Assembly: GCA_037576195.1 (NCBI GenBank)
Contig: CM075102.1
Coordinates: 496,001 to 560,000 of the forward strand
From: Phytoseiulus persimilis
Lineage: Eukaryota > Arthropoda > Arachnida > Mesostigmata > Phytoseiidae
Direction: 5' to 3'
Length of the DNA: 64,000 bases
The notes under the pieces are model-generated. The model searched no databases and was not told the DNA's origin. It saw only the letters and a program-made list of their open reading frames with translations. Made by a program: the position numbers and the translations under genes. Shown piece after piece: positions 23,317 to 35,964 of this stretch. The stretch's first letter is position 1, and every line of letters starts with the position of its first letter.

Positions 23317-26300
23317 AATACACGAGCGGATCGGGCAGGGAGGGATGCTGGGATGGATGAGAACGGCTCCGGGAAATACCGCCGAACGGATGATCGTGTC
23401 TTCATTCCAACATTGGTGGCTGGGCCGGAAAATGAGGGAGAGGGGGAGGGGACTGCTCCGAATGACATGACAGGATTGATGGGAACAAAGTCAAGATATA
23501 CATATCCCGGGAAACTGCGCTGGCCTGCCTCCGCAGCGAGAGAGACAGATGCGAAGTTCGTCATTTTTCCGTGTAAATGAGAATGTCACCAATGACGGGT
23601 CCCCTTACACTTTGCCCCAGACTACGAGACTATGCGCGCGCACGCGCTTGCTCGAGCACGGAGAATTGCTAGGAGAATTGGGAGCACACAATAATCGCGC
23701 GGAAATAGAACGGCTCGGCTAATCTCGCGGGATACAAGCGGCAGGTGGACGAACGAACCACATGAGCCTTGGACAGCGAGTTAAATGCTTATCGAGTCCA
23801 GGCTTGCATGGTTCAGTTAGTAGAACGAGAATAGGGCCACAAGCGGGAATATACAGACACAAGGAGCAGCACGCTTCTCGCGGGGGCTTTGGTTCGTTTC
23901 ATCGGAGCGGGGAAATTTCGGAGGTGACTCGGAAACATAGATTACAGATGCCAGATGTGAGAGGGACGCTGGAAGTTGGAAGAAAACCTCATGATGGAGT
24001 GTTAACGAGGGCCAGACGATAAAAATCGGAAAATAATTTGTGAGAACGATGGCTCGGGAGGAGAAGGGTGTAACGCACGCGAGTGAGCTCAATGTGCGAG
24101 CGGAGGTCACCCGAATCCCAGGATATGAGAAATAACCAATCGTAACCCTGAGCCTGAGCCCGTGTCGCCGATGGACAAGCATGAAAAATTGTACATACGG
24201 TCAAAGGAGGAATCAATCGATAAGACGCACACGGATCGAAGCGCCCCACCTCCAGAGGCGGCAGCTCTGAGCTGTGTTTCAAACTTGAGCAACCTGGCTC
24301 TCCAACCTCGATAACGGACGAAGACGTCAGATCCCTTCTCGATCGTCCTGCTCTCACCTCAGCAGCAGCGAAGATTTCTGTCGGAAAAGCTTGTTCACCC
24401 AAGCAGTTCGACATCCTCGATTGAACGGACCGGAATTAAGTTCACGGAGTCGTGTGATGTCTTCATTTCTCAGTGAGCTAGGACATGCCGAAGGGCCGGA
24501 ACTTTCCGATGCGGGCATCAGCTACAGCTTGTAGTGAAACTAATGAAACCGCTCGTCGGAGAACGAGAGAGGATTATTCCTCAGATCATGATCTATTGTA
24601 CTCATTGAGAACGAGGAAGGTTGCAAAAATCACCGCCAGCAGCACGGCTCGTTTTCCCCGCTCGAGGAGGCGGAAACAGAGGAAGTGAACTGCTACAACA
24701 TTTCATGAAGTTTCCTATTTATATCTTGAGCGTACCATGCTGGAGGGCGAGAAGTCTGCTACGACGTGGAAGTCTCAGATGAGCGCTGTTCAAGGTCAAG
24801 GAGATGCTTCAGACAGCGGACGCGTGACCAAGACAGGAAGAGGATTTGGGATCTCGGTTGGTAATGAACCCAAACGATCACCTAGTTTCATTCATCGGAA
24901 ACTCTGCTCTCCTGCTCAAACTATTCAATGGAGCGATCTTTGCTGGTCGAAAGCTCTCCCAACCACCTATCGGATCCTCTAGAAAGGAGCGAGTTTTTCT
25001 AAAGGCGATGAGAAAGCCTCAAGGTAGGACGGTGAGCTATCGATCCCTCAAAAGGCTCCGGAAGTAGGGAAGACCGACGGAGAATCCTGCCCCGAGAAAG
25101 GTTGATGACCTCAAAAAGTTCCGAATCTCTCGAAAACTCAGTCTGGAAGCATCAGACTCAAAACTCTCAACCTTTGCGTCCCTCATCAACGCCTGGCCAG
25201 CTCAAATTCAGCGTCTTGGCGGCAGCCGCTGGTCCCTCCGTGGTCAGCACCGAAAGAAAATTTTCATTAAACCATGTGTTAGCGTCGCCGCCGAACGCCT
25301 GGTCCTGGTGGGTTGACACTGATTCCAAAACAACCGTTGCACACAGACTGTTCGCACGTTCCCAGGAACCGATTGTTTCCTGCGTCGTTGGCGCCAATAC
25401 AGCGAGGCGAGCTTATTTGACAATCAAAATCAAGGATATTGTCCCGGAAATGAGAAAATGACTCTTTCCGGACTCATCAACATGACTTGGTTTCCGAGAC
25501 ATGCTTTCAGCAAGCGACCCCTCACGACTTGGAACGCCAACAACGCCGTTGGAAAAATTCAGGTTTGGACAAATATAACAACCACAAACTCCCCACCCAA
25601 ACACTTCGGCGGAACCAAGGCTCAGGTGGAAGGAGCAGCCGCGAATGGATTTGCGAGCCGTGCTTGCTTCCAATCCGAGCCAGCAGCTCACCGATCGAGC
25701 GCGACGAGAACAATTCGTCCGCCGCGAAGCAACTGCGACACACAATGAGTGGATTCAAGACCGATGAAGCTCCCGATCGAAACACATCCTACTGCTCAAG
25801 TTCTGCTTAGCTCCAATGCTCGGAATAAACCTGAACGTGATGCAAACCTTCTGCTGCCATTTCTCGCCGAAGTCCGGATATAATCCCAGCGAAAAACCAC
25901 TGAGAATCCTCTGTATATGTGTTGTAGAAATTTACGAGGAACATCTACAGCACAGTCCTCCTCTACTTCGCACTCACTTATGGAGCATCACGTGGCTCGG
26001 AGCCACTGCCCACCTTCGCAGTAGGTTGACATGCGGTCAAATAAGCCGGCAACCCGTCGTGTGTTAAATCGTTTCGATGGAACAACTCCAAAGGAGTCAC
26101 AGGAGCCGAATTTCAACAACGCCAACGGGGCTCAGAATGTGTATATCTGAAATTCGAGATCGAATCGAGCCTTGTGCACGGGTTTCCATTTGATACGCAT
26201 CCATTCCGAGGATTTCCGAGCGGGGCTTGAGCATTTCGGATGAGTGGAGAAAATCGGAGAAGATCTCCGGTTTCTCGATTCATTGATGGCTAACAATGTC

Positions 26301-28603
26301 GGTGATCAATGGAGAAAGCAGCCTCACAAGCCCATTTTCTCGGTATCAGACTTCTGAATCGAGTCTTCTGAAGACTGAGCAATACCACCTCCCGTGGTGA
26401 GTCGGTTCAGACCCTGACCAACGAGCGAGTGAAAGTAGGAAGATACCGATCTCGCTCATCTTCTATAGGAGGTCATAATCAGCGGACAGCTGGGAGCGAG
26501 GTCAGGGAAGAATCAGCGGGTCGGGTTGCGAGTAGAGAGGCTCGGGAAAGCTGACAGAATATTATGTCCCCATATCCAGAGAAACATGCTCCCGAGAGGG
26601 CTCGTTCTGCGGCAGGAAATCAGCAACAGTGTTTGAGACACCGATCTCCCTCATTTCGATATGTTAACCTCTCTGTACCGAAGAAGTATGGAGGCCAACT
26701 TCGAATGGGACGATGACGATTTCTCCGCCGGCGCCCGAGCGAATCGTAACATCACTCGCGTTCCGGACTCACCGATTTCCATTATTTGACCGCCAGTTCC
26801 GTCTCCACAGGCGGAACAGACTCCAGCATCGTATCCGGAACAAGAATGGCATCAAAACGTCCAACCAGAGCAGTTCTGGTTCGGAAGCTCTCCACCATCA
26901 TTATTCTCCCCGAAACGTAGATGTACGAACTGAGGAGAGGACCGCGGTACGACTCACAGGAGTGAATCGCTTGACGACGACCGGTCCGCATTCACTAACT
27001 ACTCCGATCCCGTTTTAAAGCGAAGCATCGAACTGTGTCTCAGCGTATACCGGATCCCTGGACGAGCAAGATGAGAGAGAAGAAGAAGGAGGCTCTGTGC
27101 GTGTCAATGTGCCCTCAAAATCGTCAGATACCATGGCCTGCACCATCTCCCATCCAATCACAGCTGCTGCTCCCACGCGCATGCAGTCGTTCCTTCCACT
27201 GGAGGCGCTTTCGAGCTACTCGCACATGAAACTTCTCGCGAACAATCGTGTGCACTCGTCGACAGATTGCGAAATGTAATCCGAGCTGGAGACTTGAACT
27301 AGCCCAAGACAGCATCGGAGCTTACGATGTTTTTAGGGCGCTCCGTCGGAGTGAGCGAGAGCGGGACCGGGTGAAATCACGGTTCCTTTGAGTGTCACGT
27401 CTCTGTATCAGATGTGACGACATAGGGATGCTAGGGGGATAATCTATCCAAAATTCTCTACTAGAGCGGTCGGGTCATGGGTGTGTACGGGGAATCGATT
27501 CCGTCACCGCTCCGATAAAAATTCGGGATCCGAAAAGTTCGTTTGACTAAGAGCAGCACCGTTGCCCACACTGCGGAGGGGAGCCCACGTATTCCGACAG
27601 TTTAGTTCTGCAAGACGAGTGAAAGATCTCCTGTTTTGGTGCTACTGAGTCAGAGAGTCACTGTCGTAAAGCGTTCCCGTCGCTCTCTCTTCATTCGTTC
27701 TCCTCTTCTCTCGCGAGGTCCCCCTCTTCCCGCATACAGAGTTCTCAACACAGAATCGACAAGCCGCTTACTTTCGTTCTCTACACGTTTTGCACGCAAA
27801 GCTGCTCGCACGTGACACACTCGCAGTCTCCTCTGACTTCTTTCTGGCTACCATCCACAATCTGACTAACAATCCAGATCTGGTCCTCTTTGGAGTACAC
27901 CGATCCCATCCAGCTATCTTCAGCATTTGTGACTGCGCAACGGAAATTCGCGCTTAGGAAAGGTGAATGATGCCGTCCTCATCCGTCATTTCGGTGAGGT
28001 AGGGCACTGACTGAGCGTATATTGTAGCTCTCGGTGAGGATTCACAGATTTCTCCCGGTCAGTTAGGGAAAACCCGGAACTGAGTTAGATTGCCGGGCGT
28101 ACCATCGTCTTCTGACTCTGCTCAATTCGGTGTTCTCACCTTCTCAACTCAACGTACTCAGGATGTCTCGTATCTGTTGCGGGCGGCCAAGAACCTCTTT
28201 CAGCATGGATCCAAGACGTCTCCCCGAACCGAGCTATTTCGGCCGGAGCTCCGATCTGGGGATGCAAGTCTAATTATCCACTTGATGATCCAGAATGCGG
28301 TTCTTCGCTTTATGGTGCAGCGCACTTCTTCCACAGCCCATCGCAAATTCGCTACATTTCGAGAGTGGGTAGCGTCTTCAGTGGTCAACTGCTTACGGTT
28401 AGACTTTTGGGAAGCGTCAGCGATCAGAGCATTCTCAACGAGGTGATGAGGCGAATGCGATGAGCTGTTCTGAGTACGTTGGCTGTACAAGTCGAGAACA
28501 GCGGATGGAGCAGAGTCAGGAGGGCATGGTCCGCCGTGAGGTCCAACAGGGTTCCGAGTTTCCCTGAACTGACTGATATGGTTTCGCAGATTCTCTCCCA
28601 GTC
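23317..28603. other. No confident gene; LINE 3' flank and unassigned frames
   Basis: The plus strand just after 23316 has broken frames that may be further decayed LINE sequence. A CG/CA-alternating stretch lies at about 23632-23650. Plus-strand frames at 25102-25461 and 25458-25810 overlap an open minus-strand frame and cannot be resolved. At 26662-26790 a short frame from ATG contains an acidic WDDDDF stretch and might be a first exon, but nothing follows it. From 27.3 to 28.1 kb I see nothing. Confidence 0.35.
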
Positions 28604-29236
28604 GTTCACAGCATCCGTGATCTTGGCGTGCAGATATCTCCTGATCTCAACTTCGATGGACACATAACAACCACGGTCTCCTCTACTCTTAACGTTGTGC
28701 ATTCGATCTTTAGATGCTTTGTGATCAAGCGTCCGAAATTCCACATACGATTGTATGAAGCTGGAGTCATGAGCAATTTTTTTTACTGCTTTGCCATCTG
28801 GTTGCCATAAAAAATTGAACACGTAAAAATTATGAAATCAACCCAGAGATATTTCCTGAAGCGATTTTACATGCGATGTTCCCTCCCCAGAGAAGTCACC
28901 CCTCTCAAAGCCATTATGGAGGTTCTCGGAGAACGAGGTTCTGAAGCGAATCAAGCTCCTGAGAGAGAACCTCATTTTGGAGCCAACGCCAACACCCTTC
29001 ACGGTGGATGTACTGTACGGACGAAGTCCATCGCGAAGCAGTTAACAACTTATTCTCGTGGAGAATTTGTTCAATTTGCGGACAGTGTTGTGATGCCGTT
29101 ATCGCGGTGGTTCGGTCGCGGCGTTATAAGAGGAAGACTCACCGTTGCTCGGTCATGCAGCAATCAAACGGCAGGATTTAGAGTGTGCTTAGGGGATTCG
29201 GAAGGTAGGTTGCTGCTCACACAACCTGGCCGTTGA
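28604..29236 (+). pseudogene. LINE reverse transcriptase C-terminal (thumb) fragment
   Basis: The frame matches the region after the palm domain of Jockey/CR1-like non-LTR reverse transcriptases: DLGVQISPDLNFDGHI, then IFRCF, then LYEAGVMSNFFYCFAIWLP, followed by MKSTQRYFLKRFYMRCSLP. These align with the family pattern DLGV..S.DL.F..H, R.F, LY...V.P.LEY...IW.P and E.VQR.FL.R. One in-frame TAA at 28808 follows the WLP, and the upstream palm is not readable, so the copy is dead and truncated. The frame beyond about 28990 has no motif. It may be from the same family as the 22.4-kb relic, but the two do not overlap in the protein, so this cannot be told. Confidence 0.7.
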
Positions 29237-30749
29237 ATACAGCCAATCCCACGCGCGATATCTTCCCAAAATTGTGAAACCAGCAGAGACTCACTGCCCC
29301 ACGCTAGTGTCCGTGTTTCCGTTATCGACGAAAACAGCGGCGGATATTGATAACCGAGTTTGAATGATATGAGCATAACTATTCCATACGCCGGGGAATT
29401 GACGAGACTCGCGACTTGCATGCGCACAGAAAATGTCCGGAGGCTTTTCTCTACTGAGCTCAAGCTCATTTACTGTTGCGCAATAGGCATGATATCCATC
29501 AGAGGGATCGGGTGTCGCCGATTGTCATGTTTGTGGCTTCCTCGATCGGGCTGATACCTAACATGAATATTTTCGTCCCTCAACTCGCATGTCTTCTCAG
29601 TGTTGAGCTCATGAAAATTTAAAAGTTATTTCTCTTCCATGTAGGGGAGTTTATTCATCAGGAAAAATACCGTTGTGTCGCACTTTCCGTCAGCTTCCCG
29701 ATGGAGCGGAGTCTGAGTCCCTATCGTCCACCGTTATCGCACAACAAGCATTCGAACATTCTGTGCCGTGTTTTTTCTTGTCATGGAGGTTCTCAGTGAA
29801 ATGTGGAAAAACAGAGAACGATTGGAGCGAACTGAATATCAGAAAATGTTGCCCTGTGGAAGCCTTCCATTATCCGCTCTTCACAGAGTACCTCTGTTAA
29901 ATCCCTTTCCGACGACGGTATTCGTTCCCGGAGGCTCCTCCGAAAGCGTTGTTCCCACGGTGAAGTTGACACGACGGCATGAATGGGCGGATGAATCTAT
30001 CTCTGTGCAAACAACTGAGTTCTAGAAGAGAGATGGCGATAGAGAAACTAAGCCACCCAATTTGCTCGATCCTCAACTGGAGGGCGGATACGTGGAAGCT
30101 CGTCCGAATCGATCCATCCGGTATCTTCTCCAGATCCGTGACCGATGATTGGAGGGCCTTGCTGGTGGTGACCAACATGCATGGATACCGCGCAAGTGAT
30201 GCTCATCGTTCGATATCTAACGGAAGTTTGGATAACTCCCAATGAAGGATGCAAATAGAATGCTGCAAGGACAATCTGAACCGCGGCGTGAGCGGCCAAA
30301 ATCGCGGTTGCAGTTACTCATCGAGACCCGGAGACGCTGAAAATTACTACTAATGACACCGTGGGAGGCATCAGCTTATGGAGGACCCCGAGCGGCCGTG
30401 GCACCCGCGGGATGGGTGACGATTCTGCTGAAAGGCGCCGAAAGCATCCTCGAAAGCTGGTCTCACTCAACGAACGATACCATCCTTTCCGGGAGAGCGC
30501 AAACTGCCTCTGTAAACAGCTGAATCACGGGCACACCTTACATTCGCCACGCTAACGGCAAGACGACCGAAACCGCACCATGTGATCGACAGTGGCCGCT
30601 TCTTCTCCACGATAACCACTCACGAGCTCACGCCAAGTAAGTGTAGACGACGAACAATCATAGTGCCAGGCGAAGCGTCGATCGTTGCAGTCATAGCGGC
30701 CTGAATGAGTGGAGAGCAAGCATCCCTCACGAGTTTGATCGTGTCGCAT
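29237..30749. other. No confident gene
   Basis: Short frames only (up to 93 codons) on both strands. The last 200 bp before 30750 are downstream of the mariner relic in its own orientation and may be its decayed C-terminal half, but the usual PYSPDL..D motif is not readable. Confidence 0.4.
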
Positions 30750-31310
30750 GGGGTCTAGCGTGGGACCTCGCCGACCAGGTCATCGAAGTTCGGGACCGAG
30801 CAAACTCCAACCACCGCCCTCCATGGCTATCGACGGGGACGCAGGCACAGCCAGCAACTGTTTTCCGTCTTCGAACTCCGATGGTGAGAGGGGCGTTCCA
30901 GAAATGCAACGAGCTCACGAGCTCCGAAGATTCCTTTGTTATTCCCCCAGATACTACGAGGGAGCTTTTTCTTGATGTGTTTCTGCTCCGCGTGCCTGGG
31001 GGTCGGTGTTTCTCCAGGAAGCCAGTAGTGCTGACGGGTTTCGTCGTCGTATTGGACCCACTTCAAATCACTAGTAATGATCCGGTCGGGGAAACTACAC
31101 AGGAAATTCGTTGCACCAGGGAACTGCACACAGTTGCATGCATTTGTTCCTGACAATAATTCAACAGACAGGGTACCCATCGTCCGGGCTCATAAACTCT
31201 CCCCATTGGATGCAAACGATTCCGGATCGCTGACATCCAGCCTCTCCGCTATCGCAACACTACTCAGCACGGGGCTCTCTTCCAATGCTTCGAATCCAAA
31301 GAGTGGTTGC
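30750..31310 (-). mobile_element. Decayed mariner-family transposase
   Basis: Read on the minus strand from 31310, pieces appear in the order expected for a mariner transposase: a helix-turn-helix stretch (AIAERLDVS), then after a frameshift RLHPMGRVYEPGRWVP, and after a second frame change the first catalytic block DRIITSDLKWVQYDDETRQ, which corresponds to the TGDEKW..YDN block with its Asp. It continues through WLPGETPTP and IWGNNKGI. About 50 codons further on lies an ARPH stretch at the place of the second catalytic DNARPH, but the Asp is gone. Two frame changes and stops show it is dead. Terminal inverted repeats were not found. Confidence 0.75.
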
Positions 31311-31322
31311 GGAGTCGATCCA

Positions 31323-31496
31323 GCCATAGCAACATGTACCAATCAACCGAATAAGAAGATAGTTTTAGGATTGATGCTGATTCATTGAAGGAGAGAGAAG
31401 TGCCTCGAGGCCATAGCAACATGTACCAATCAACCGAATAAGAAGATAGTTTTAGGATTGATGCTGACTCATTGAAGGAGAGAGAAGTGCCTCGAG
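31323..31496. repeat. Two tandem 87-bp copies
   Basis: The 87 bases from 31323 to 31409 are repeated directly at 31410-31496 with one difference (GCTGATTC against GCTGACTC). The unit begins GCCATAGCAACATG and ends GTGCCTCGAG. A further GCCA follows. Near identity implies a recent duplication or active unequal exchange. It abuts the N-terminal side of the mariner relic. Confidence 0.95.
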
Positions 31497-32999
31497 GCCA
31501 GGGACCGCAGTCCAGCCGCGGGGCCGACTCCGGTCGGCCGACGGCCCGCCGGTTGTCTACATTGGAGTAAAAACGATAGGGGAAACATCATCGTTAGAAA
31601 CGGACTGAATCGAAGGGGTTCCCCGGGATTCACCGCAACGCCTGTAGATGACCCGTGGGCGTGGGGAGAACTTCAGAAGGAGGCTCGGAAGAAGGAGCTC
31701 TTTTGAAAGGTCTTGATCTCCCTGATGATCCAAAGTGGCTCGACTGCAGTCGGGAACCGGAGCCTGGAAATTCAGACGTCGACCATTTCACATCTTCCAT
31801 CTGTCCACAAGACTCGATCGAGTATCGGACTCTTCGAGCAGTTCGGCATCATTCGTCGAGCCTTGATCGCATCGGCATGTGTGTCAATGCATCGGCAGAA
31901 ATGAATAATGGATAACGCCTGAGCTCCCAGGCTCTAGTTATGACCACTTGCCCCTGGAGTCTCGGCCGCCAACTGCGAATCACCCGACATGGTCTCGATA
32001 GATCTCGCAGCAACTCAGACAGTTTTTAGAGACGTACACATGAAACAGCTCTCAATGAAGTTCCACTGCGAATTCGGAGAACTTTGCGCAAAGCTGCCAT
32101 GCAGCTCCTGCTTCTTGGCTCTGATACCGATTTGTCGAATCTGGGGTGGGTCCCGACAGGAACCGCAGAAAGTGCGACAGGATTCGGTTCTGTATCAGAT
32201 TTTCTTCAGCGAAACTCAGTCCCTGTCGCGATGCAAGGCTAGCATCCTTCCAGGAGGAAGGGCTCTTCCACGTGCTTCAGACTTCAAGCTCCCATCATGT
32301 TAACGATATCGTCGTCCCGTCGTCGTCGGCGATGTTTTCAACAGGCTCAAGGCGTTCACGCTCTCCTCGAAAAGATACCGCGATTCCTGCAAAATCCATA
32401 TGGTCGGGTCTCCTTATCTCCAGCGAATTTTCGCCTTTCCCATTCGAGTACGTCCCCGTGCAATGTTCTTCGAGCTCGTATTCCGACTCCAAGCATTATG
32501 CATCCATGGAATCATCAATCATGTATGGATACCCCTGAGGAAAACATTCCGCAAAAGTCTCGAAACACGAGTACAATCAACCGGACCCTGTATGGAGTCG
32601 TACGACGACTTGCGAGGCCCTCGTATTCAAGCCCGGGTCAGGGCACAAACGCTACAGACTGGGACTAGACAATAAACTCGCGATCCATCCATTGACTCGG
32701 AATGCGCTCATCGTGGGCTCCCCGAAGCCGGTCCTCACGTGGTTCTGGAATGAGAGGAAGAAAGAGGCTGCCAGCGGGAATTCGCCTTCATATCGACTCG
32801 GTGAACGACTCCCGCCATGTCAACGTAGGAGCACAATCCCCTCCTCGGAGGAGCTAGTTAGTCAGAAAGTTAGGCGATCTCTCCCTTCGCGCCAGCGGTC
32901 TTCGGCAGATAGTTGCACAGAGCCGAGCCCGGCCTCTTCGCCGCAAGAATTCAACTCAGGTTGTTGGTCGATTCCCCGTTCGCTTGATACGCGTTTTAT
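31497..32999. other. No confident gene
   Basis: Plus-strand frames of 60-130 codons at 31655-32675 have no motif. The frame at 32692-33291 is the antisense of the LINE 3' part for its second half and is not called. Sequence from about 32990 upward belongs to the LINE on the minus strand. Confidence 0.4.
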
Positions 33000-33329
33000 T
33001 TACCGAACATCGGTGTGGGTGGTTTCTATATGTTACAACCTGTCATTTATCTGCATTGCACCTGCTCGGGTCAATGTTGTTCGAGTTTTCACAACTGTAC
33101 AGGTGATATTGGGAGCATTTGTTCGCACACAATGTAAATCTGAAGTTCTCGTCCGGGTCGTGTCTGATTGTCTTGTCACATGTGAGATGATGGAAGCCGT
33201 GGATGGCCCCTCTAGTGGAAAGATGTCTTCTCTTGTAGTTTTATTTCTTCCATTCTTCGTTTCTCAGTGCGGGACAGGTGATGGAGTCTAGGTCTACCTC
33301 TGGCATTTCCTGGTGCCAGCCTTCAATGT

Positions 33330-34620
33330 GGTTGCGCTATGCTTTTGTCGAGCAGCTCCCATTGAGACTTTGTCATGTCTTCCCATGTGAGCTGTACTCC
33401 GTATGAGGCTATCAGGGCCATTTTCAGGTCAAAGAGTGTCGGAGCACTTGCCAGTGAGAGTTCGTGGGGCGATGGAATTGAACAGAGTACCAGTTTGGCC
33501 TTGTTAACTATTTGTTGGACGTGTTTGGCAAAGTTTCCTTTCCTTGTGATTCCCAGTCCGAGGTAGCAGAAGCTTTCTCAATCTTCACTCCTGATAGGCG
33601 AAAGATGTCGCCCCCTGCAGGAGGGCCTCCTCGTCCGAATTTCATGATTTTTGTTTTGTTGGCGTTTATGATGAGGGCGTTCCCTTCCGAGTACTGTTCC
33701 AGTGTCTCCATCGCTTTCTGGAGTTATATGGTAGTCTTGATCTGGAATGGATCACCGCATCATCCGCGTCTAGGATCGTGAAAACAAGGTCGTTCTTTTC
33801 ATGATTGTTTCTGGCAGGCCGCTTAGTGGTACAGAGGACAGAAGAGGGCTCAGGTTGTCTCCTTGCGCCACTCCCATTGTTTGCTGGAATGGGGGTGCCT
33901 CGCGGACTCCCTCGTCTAGGAAGACTCCGCCTTCTTGTAGCATTTGCTGGATCGATTTGAGCATGTTGAACGGGTTGCCCGCTTCTGTCAGTTTCCTCAG
34001 AACGATGCTTCTGGACGCCAGGTCCGCTGGAGGGCCGCTTCGTAGTCTACGAAGACCGCGTAGAGGGGCGCTTGGTTTTTCTTCGTCGAGATTTTGATTT
34101 TGTCCAGTAGAATCTTGCAAGCCATTGAAGTCGATTTTCCTGTTCTGAATCCGAATTGTTGTTCCGGAATCAAGCCTTTGTGGTTCAAGTAGCTAGTAAG
34201 TCATGCTGCTACTTATGAGGACATGAGTTCACTGAGTACGTTCCTTTTCGCGATTCCCCTCCACGAGGAGGGGTCCTGGGGGTTTCCTTCGGCCTTCGGA
34301 ATTATCGCCAGCACGCGGTTGCACCAGTCAGAAGGGATGCTCCCGCGATCGTGGAGAGTGCTCAGGAGCGTGGTGATGTGTGGTGTTATCGCGCCGCATT
34401 GTTGCAAGTGTTCGTTCAGTATCTCGTCGGGGCCCGCAGCTTTGTGTCTTGGGAGCGCTTGTATCGCGTCAATTACAACCGTGATCGACCAAGGGGAATT
34501 CATTTCGTCGAGCTCCGCGGTGTCTTCCTCGCCCCACACCCAGATGTCGTATGCTTTCATTTGGTTATCGTCCCATGATTTTATTTTCCTTCGTAAGCTT
34601 TCCATGGACCGATAACGCAT
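33330..34620 (-). pseudogene. LINE reverse transcriptase, broken
   Basis: From the 34620 side, the frame carries ALPRHKAAGPDEILNEHL (fingers), then SWRGIAKRNVL, then GLIPEQQFGFRTGKSTSMA, then YAVFVDYEAAL with the first catalytic Asp, then GVAQGDNLSPLL. The palm box is DADD instead of the usual YADD or FADD. It is followed by INANKTKIMKFG and, close to the end, YLGLGIT and ASYGVQLTWEDM. These occur in family order but in at least three phases with a stop near 34207, so the copy is not functional. The clade cannot be assigned from what is readable. Confidence 0.8.
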
Positions 34621-35048
34621 TCGGTCTCATCAATCTTTTCCTTGGCTGTCGGTTCCCACGGTACTGTTTCGAGTTGATTTCGTTTGGGCGAAGGATTCTC
34701 GTCTCCGTTTTCGTTGCTTCTCGGTCCGGTTCGTTCATTGTTGTTTTGGTCTTTGTCTGGGTTATGGTAGAGGGCGACACCGGCCGCAATCTCTACTGGT
34801 CCCCCGAGTGTATACCGATGACTGTTGTTCCCATTTCTGGGTTCTCTTCGAGGTTTTCGTTGTTTACCTCTTCGTCCTCCTGGTCTTCACGAGGCGCTCC
34901 TCGGTATTCCCTCACTGCCAACCAGCGCTCCATTCCGAGGGATCACTGGCTATTCCACCCTCTCCTTCATCGAGTTTGACGACGAAGGACGAGAACGTCG
35001 GCTTCATGACTCTGGGTTTCACTTTGGTCACTGTTCTTACTTTTTTTG

Positions 35049-35964
35049 TCACTGTGAGCACATAGTCAAGATCGTCTTTGCTCTGACCTCGGTGACAATT
35101 CGGGTGATGAATATACGATCCGGGTATTCGACTCTTCGGGGCAACGCCGCAGTGGGTATGCTTCCGCTGTCGGTACCGTACACCATGTATGAGGATTTGT
35201 TTCTTCGTACGTCGCTTTCTCCAGAATGAGTTTTTGGTCTCCTTGCAGTGTTCGTTCTGGCGAGCTTGGAGGTACTCGTTAGGGTCTCCTCAGCTGTCCG
35301 CTTGCGGGTGGACGTCAGTCTCGGTGTCACTTGTGATGTCACGGGTGTCACCTGTGGTGTTCTATCCTCCTGATTCACACAGGAGCGTGAGGCTGACTGC
35401 GGGCGGAGCGGAGAGCTCTGTAGTTTCCATTCTTCAGCGAGTACGGGCGTTTCGAGAGGGTTCGATCTCACATTTTCGAGCTGGGCTGGTCCTTTGATTT
35501 CTGCCCTAGCATCGGTCAGGTCGTTCTTTAGTTCGATCACGAGGACGGTCAGGAAAAGTATGCGGTTCATGAGCTGTGTCGGCTTCGTATATTCGGCCTC
35601 CACGCCCGGCGGGCAACGGATGTCGTTGGTATTCGTTCAGTCTAACAACAGGTGGTGTGCAGAAAGCTTCCACATCCAGTGCTGCATGACCGGATTCCAC
35701 CGTTTCTGCTCGCTGACCGTAGGCAGATAGCGCATTGTATCTGTAGAACCATCCTTCTTTCACTCGGATGACTTTTCCGTGGCGAAATGCGGTTTCCGGA
35801 CACAGGGCTATTGTCGCGGGTTCACTAACTCTCGGTTCACTTTCTTTGGTTCGTTCGCGATAAAATCGGTCCCGAATTCGGATCGATTCGAAGACACGTT
35901 CGTTCCGTCGCTCCTCAGCAGACGACTTGATTCCCCGTTTCAGCGCAGTTTTGCAGCCGTCCAT
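35049..35964 (-). pseudogene. LINE ORF1-like region, broken
   Basis: Two overlapping minus-strand frames (152 codons from an ATG at 35964, then 184 codons to 35049) lie directly upstream of the RT and are taken as its first protein. The first is rich in Arg and Glu. The second is rich in Thr, Ser and Arg and ends in IFITRIVTEVRAKTILTMC. The change of phase between them needs a frameshift. I see no zinc knuckle or RRM signature, so the identification depends on position next to the RT. Confidence 0.45.

Larger units (their letters stand above)
33000..35964 (-). mobile_element. Degenerate non-LTR retrotransposon (LINE), about 3 kb
   Basis: Read on the minus strand, an ORF1-like section (35964-35049) is followed by reverse transcriptase sequence (34620 to about 33330) and then a Cys/His knuckle of the form CxxxCxxxHxxxC near 33120. 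No endonuclease motif is seen in the 430 bp between ORF1 and RT. That leaves either a decayed element or a LINE of the kind whose nuclease lies after the RT, in which such a knuckle is normal. Frameshifts and stops interrupt it throughout. The 5' and 3' ends are not defined, and no poly(A) tail or target-site duplication was seen. Confidence 0.75.

Noticed and set aside
32692-33291. 199-codon plus-strand open frame with hydrophobic segments
   Set aside because: Its second half is the exact antisense of the end of the LINE RT region on the minus strand, and it has no motif. Its length is close to chance expectation.
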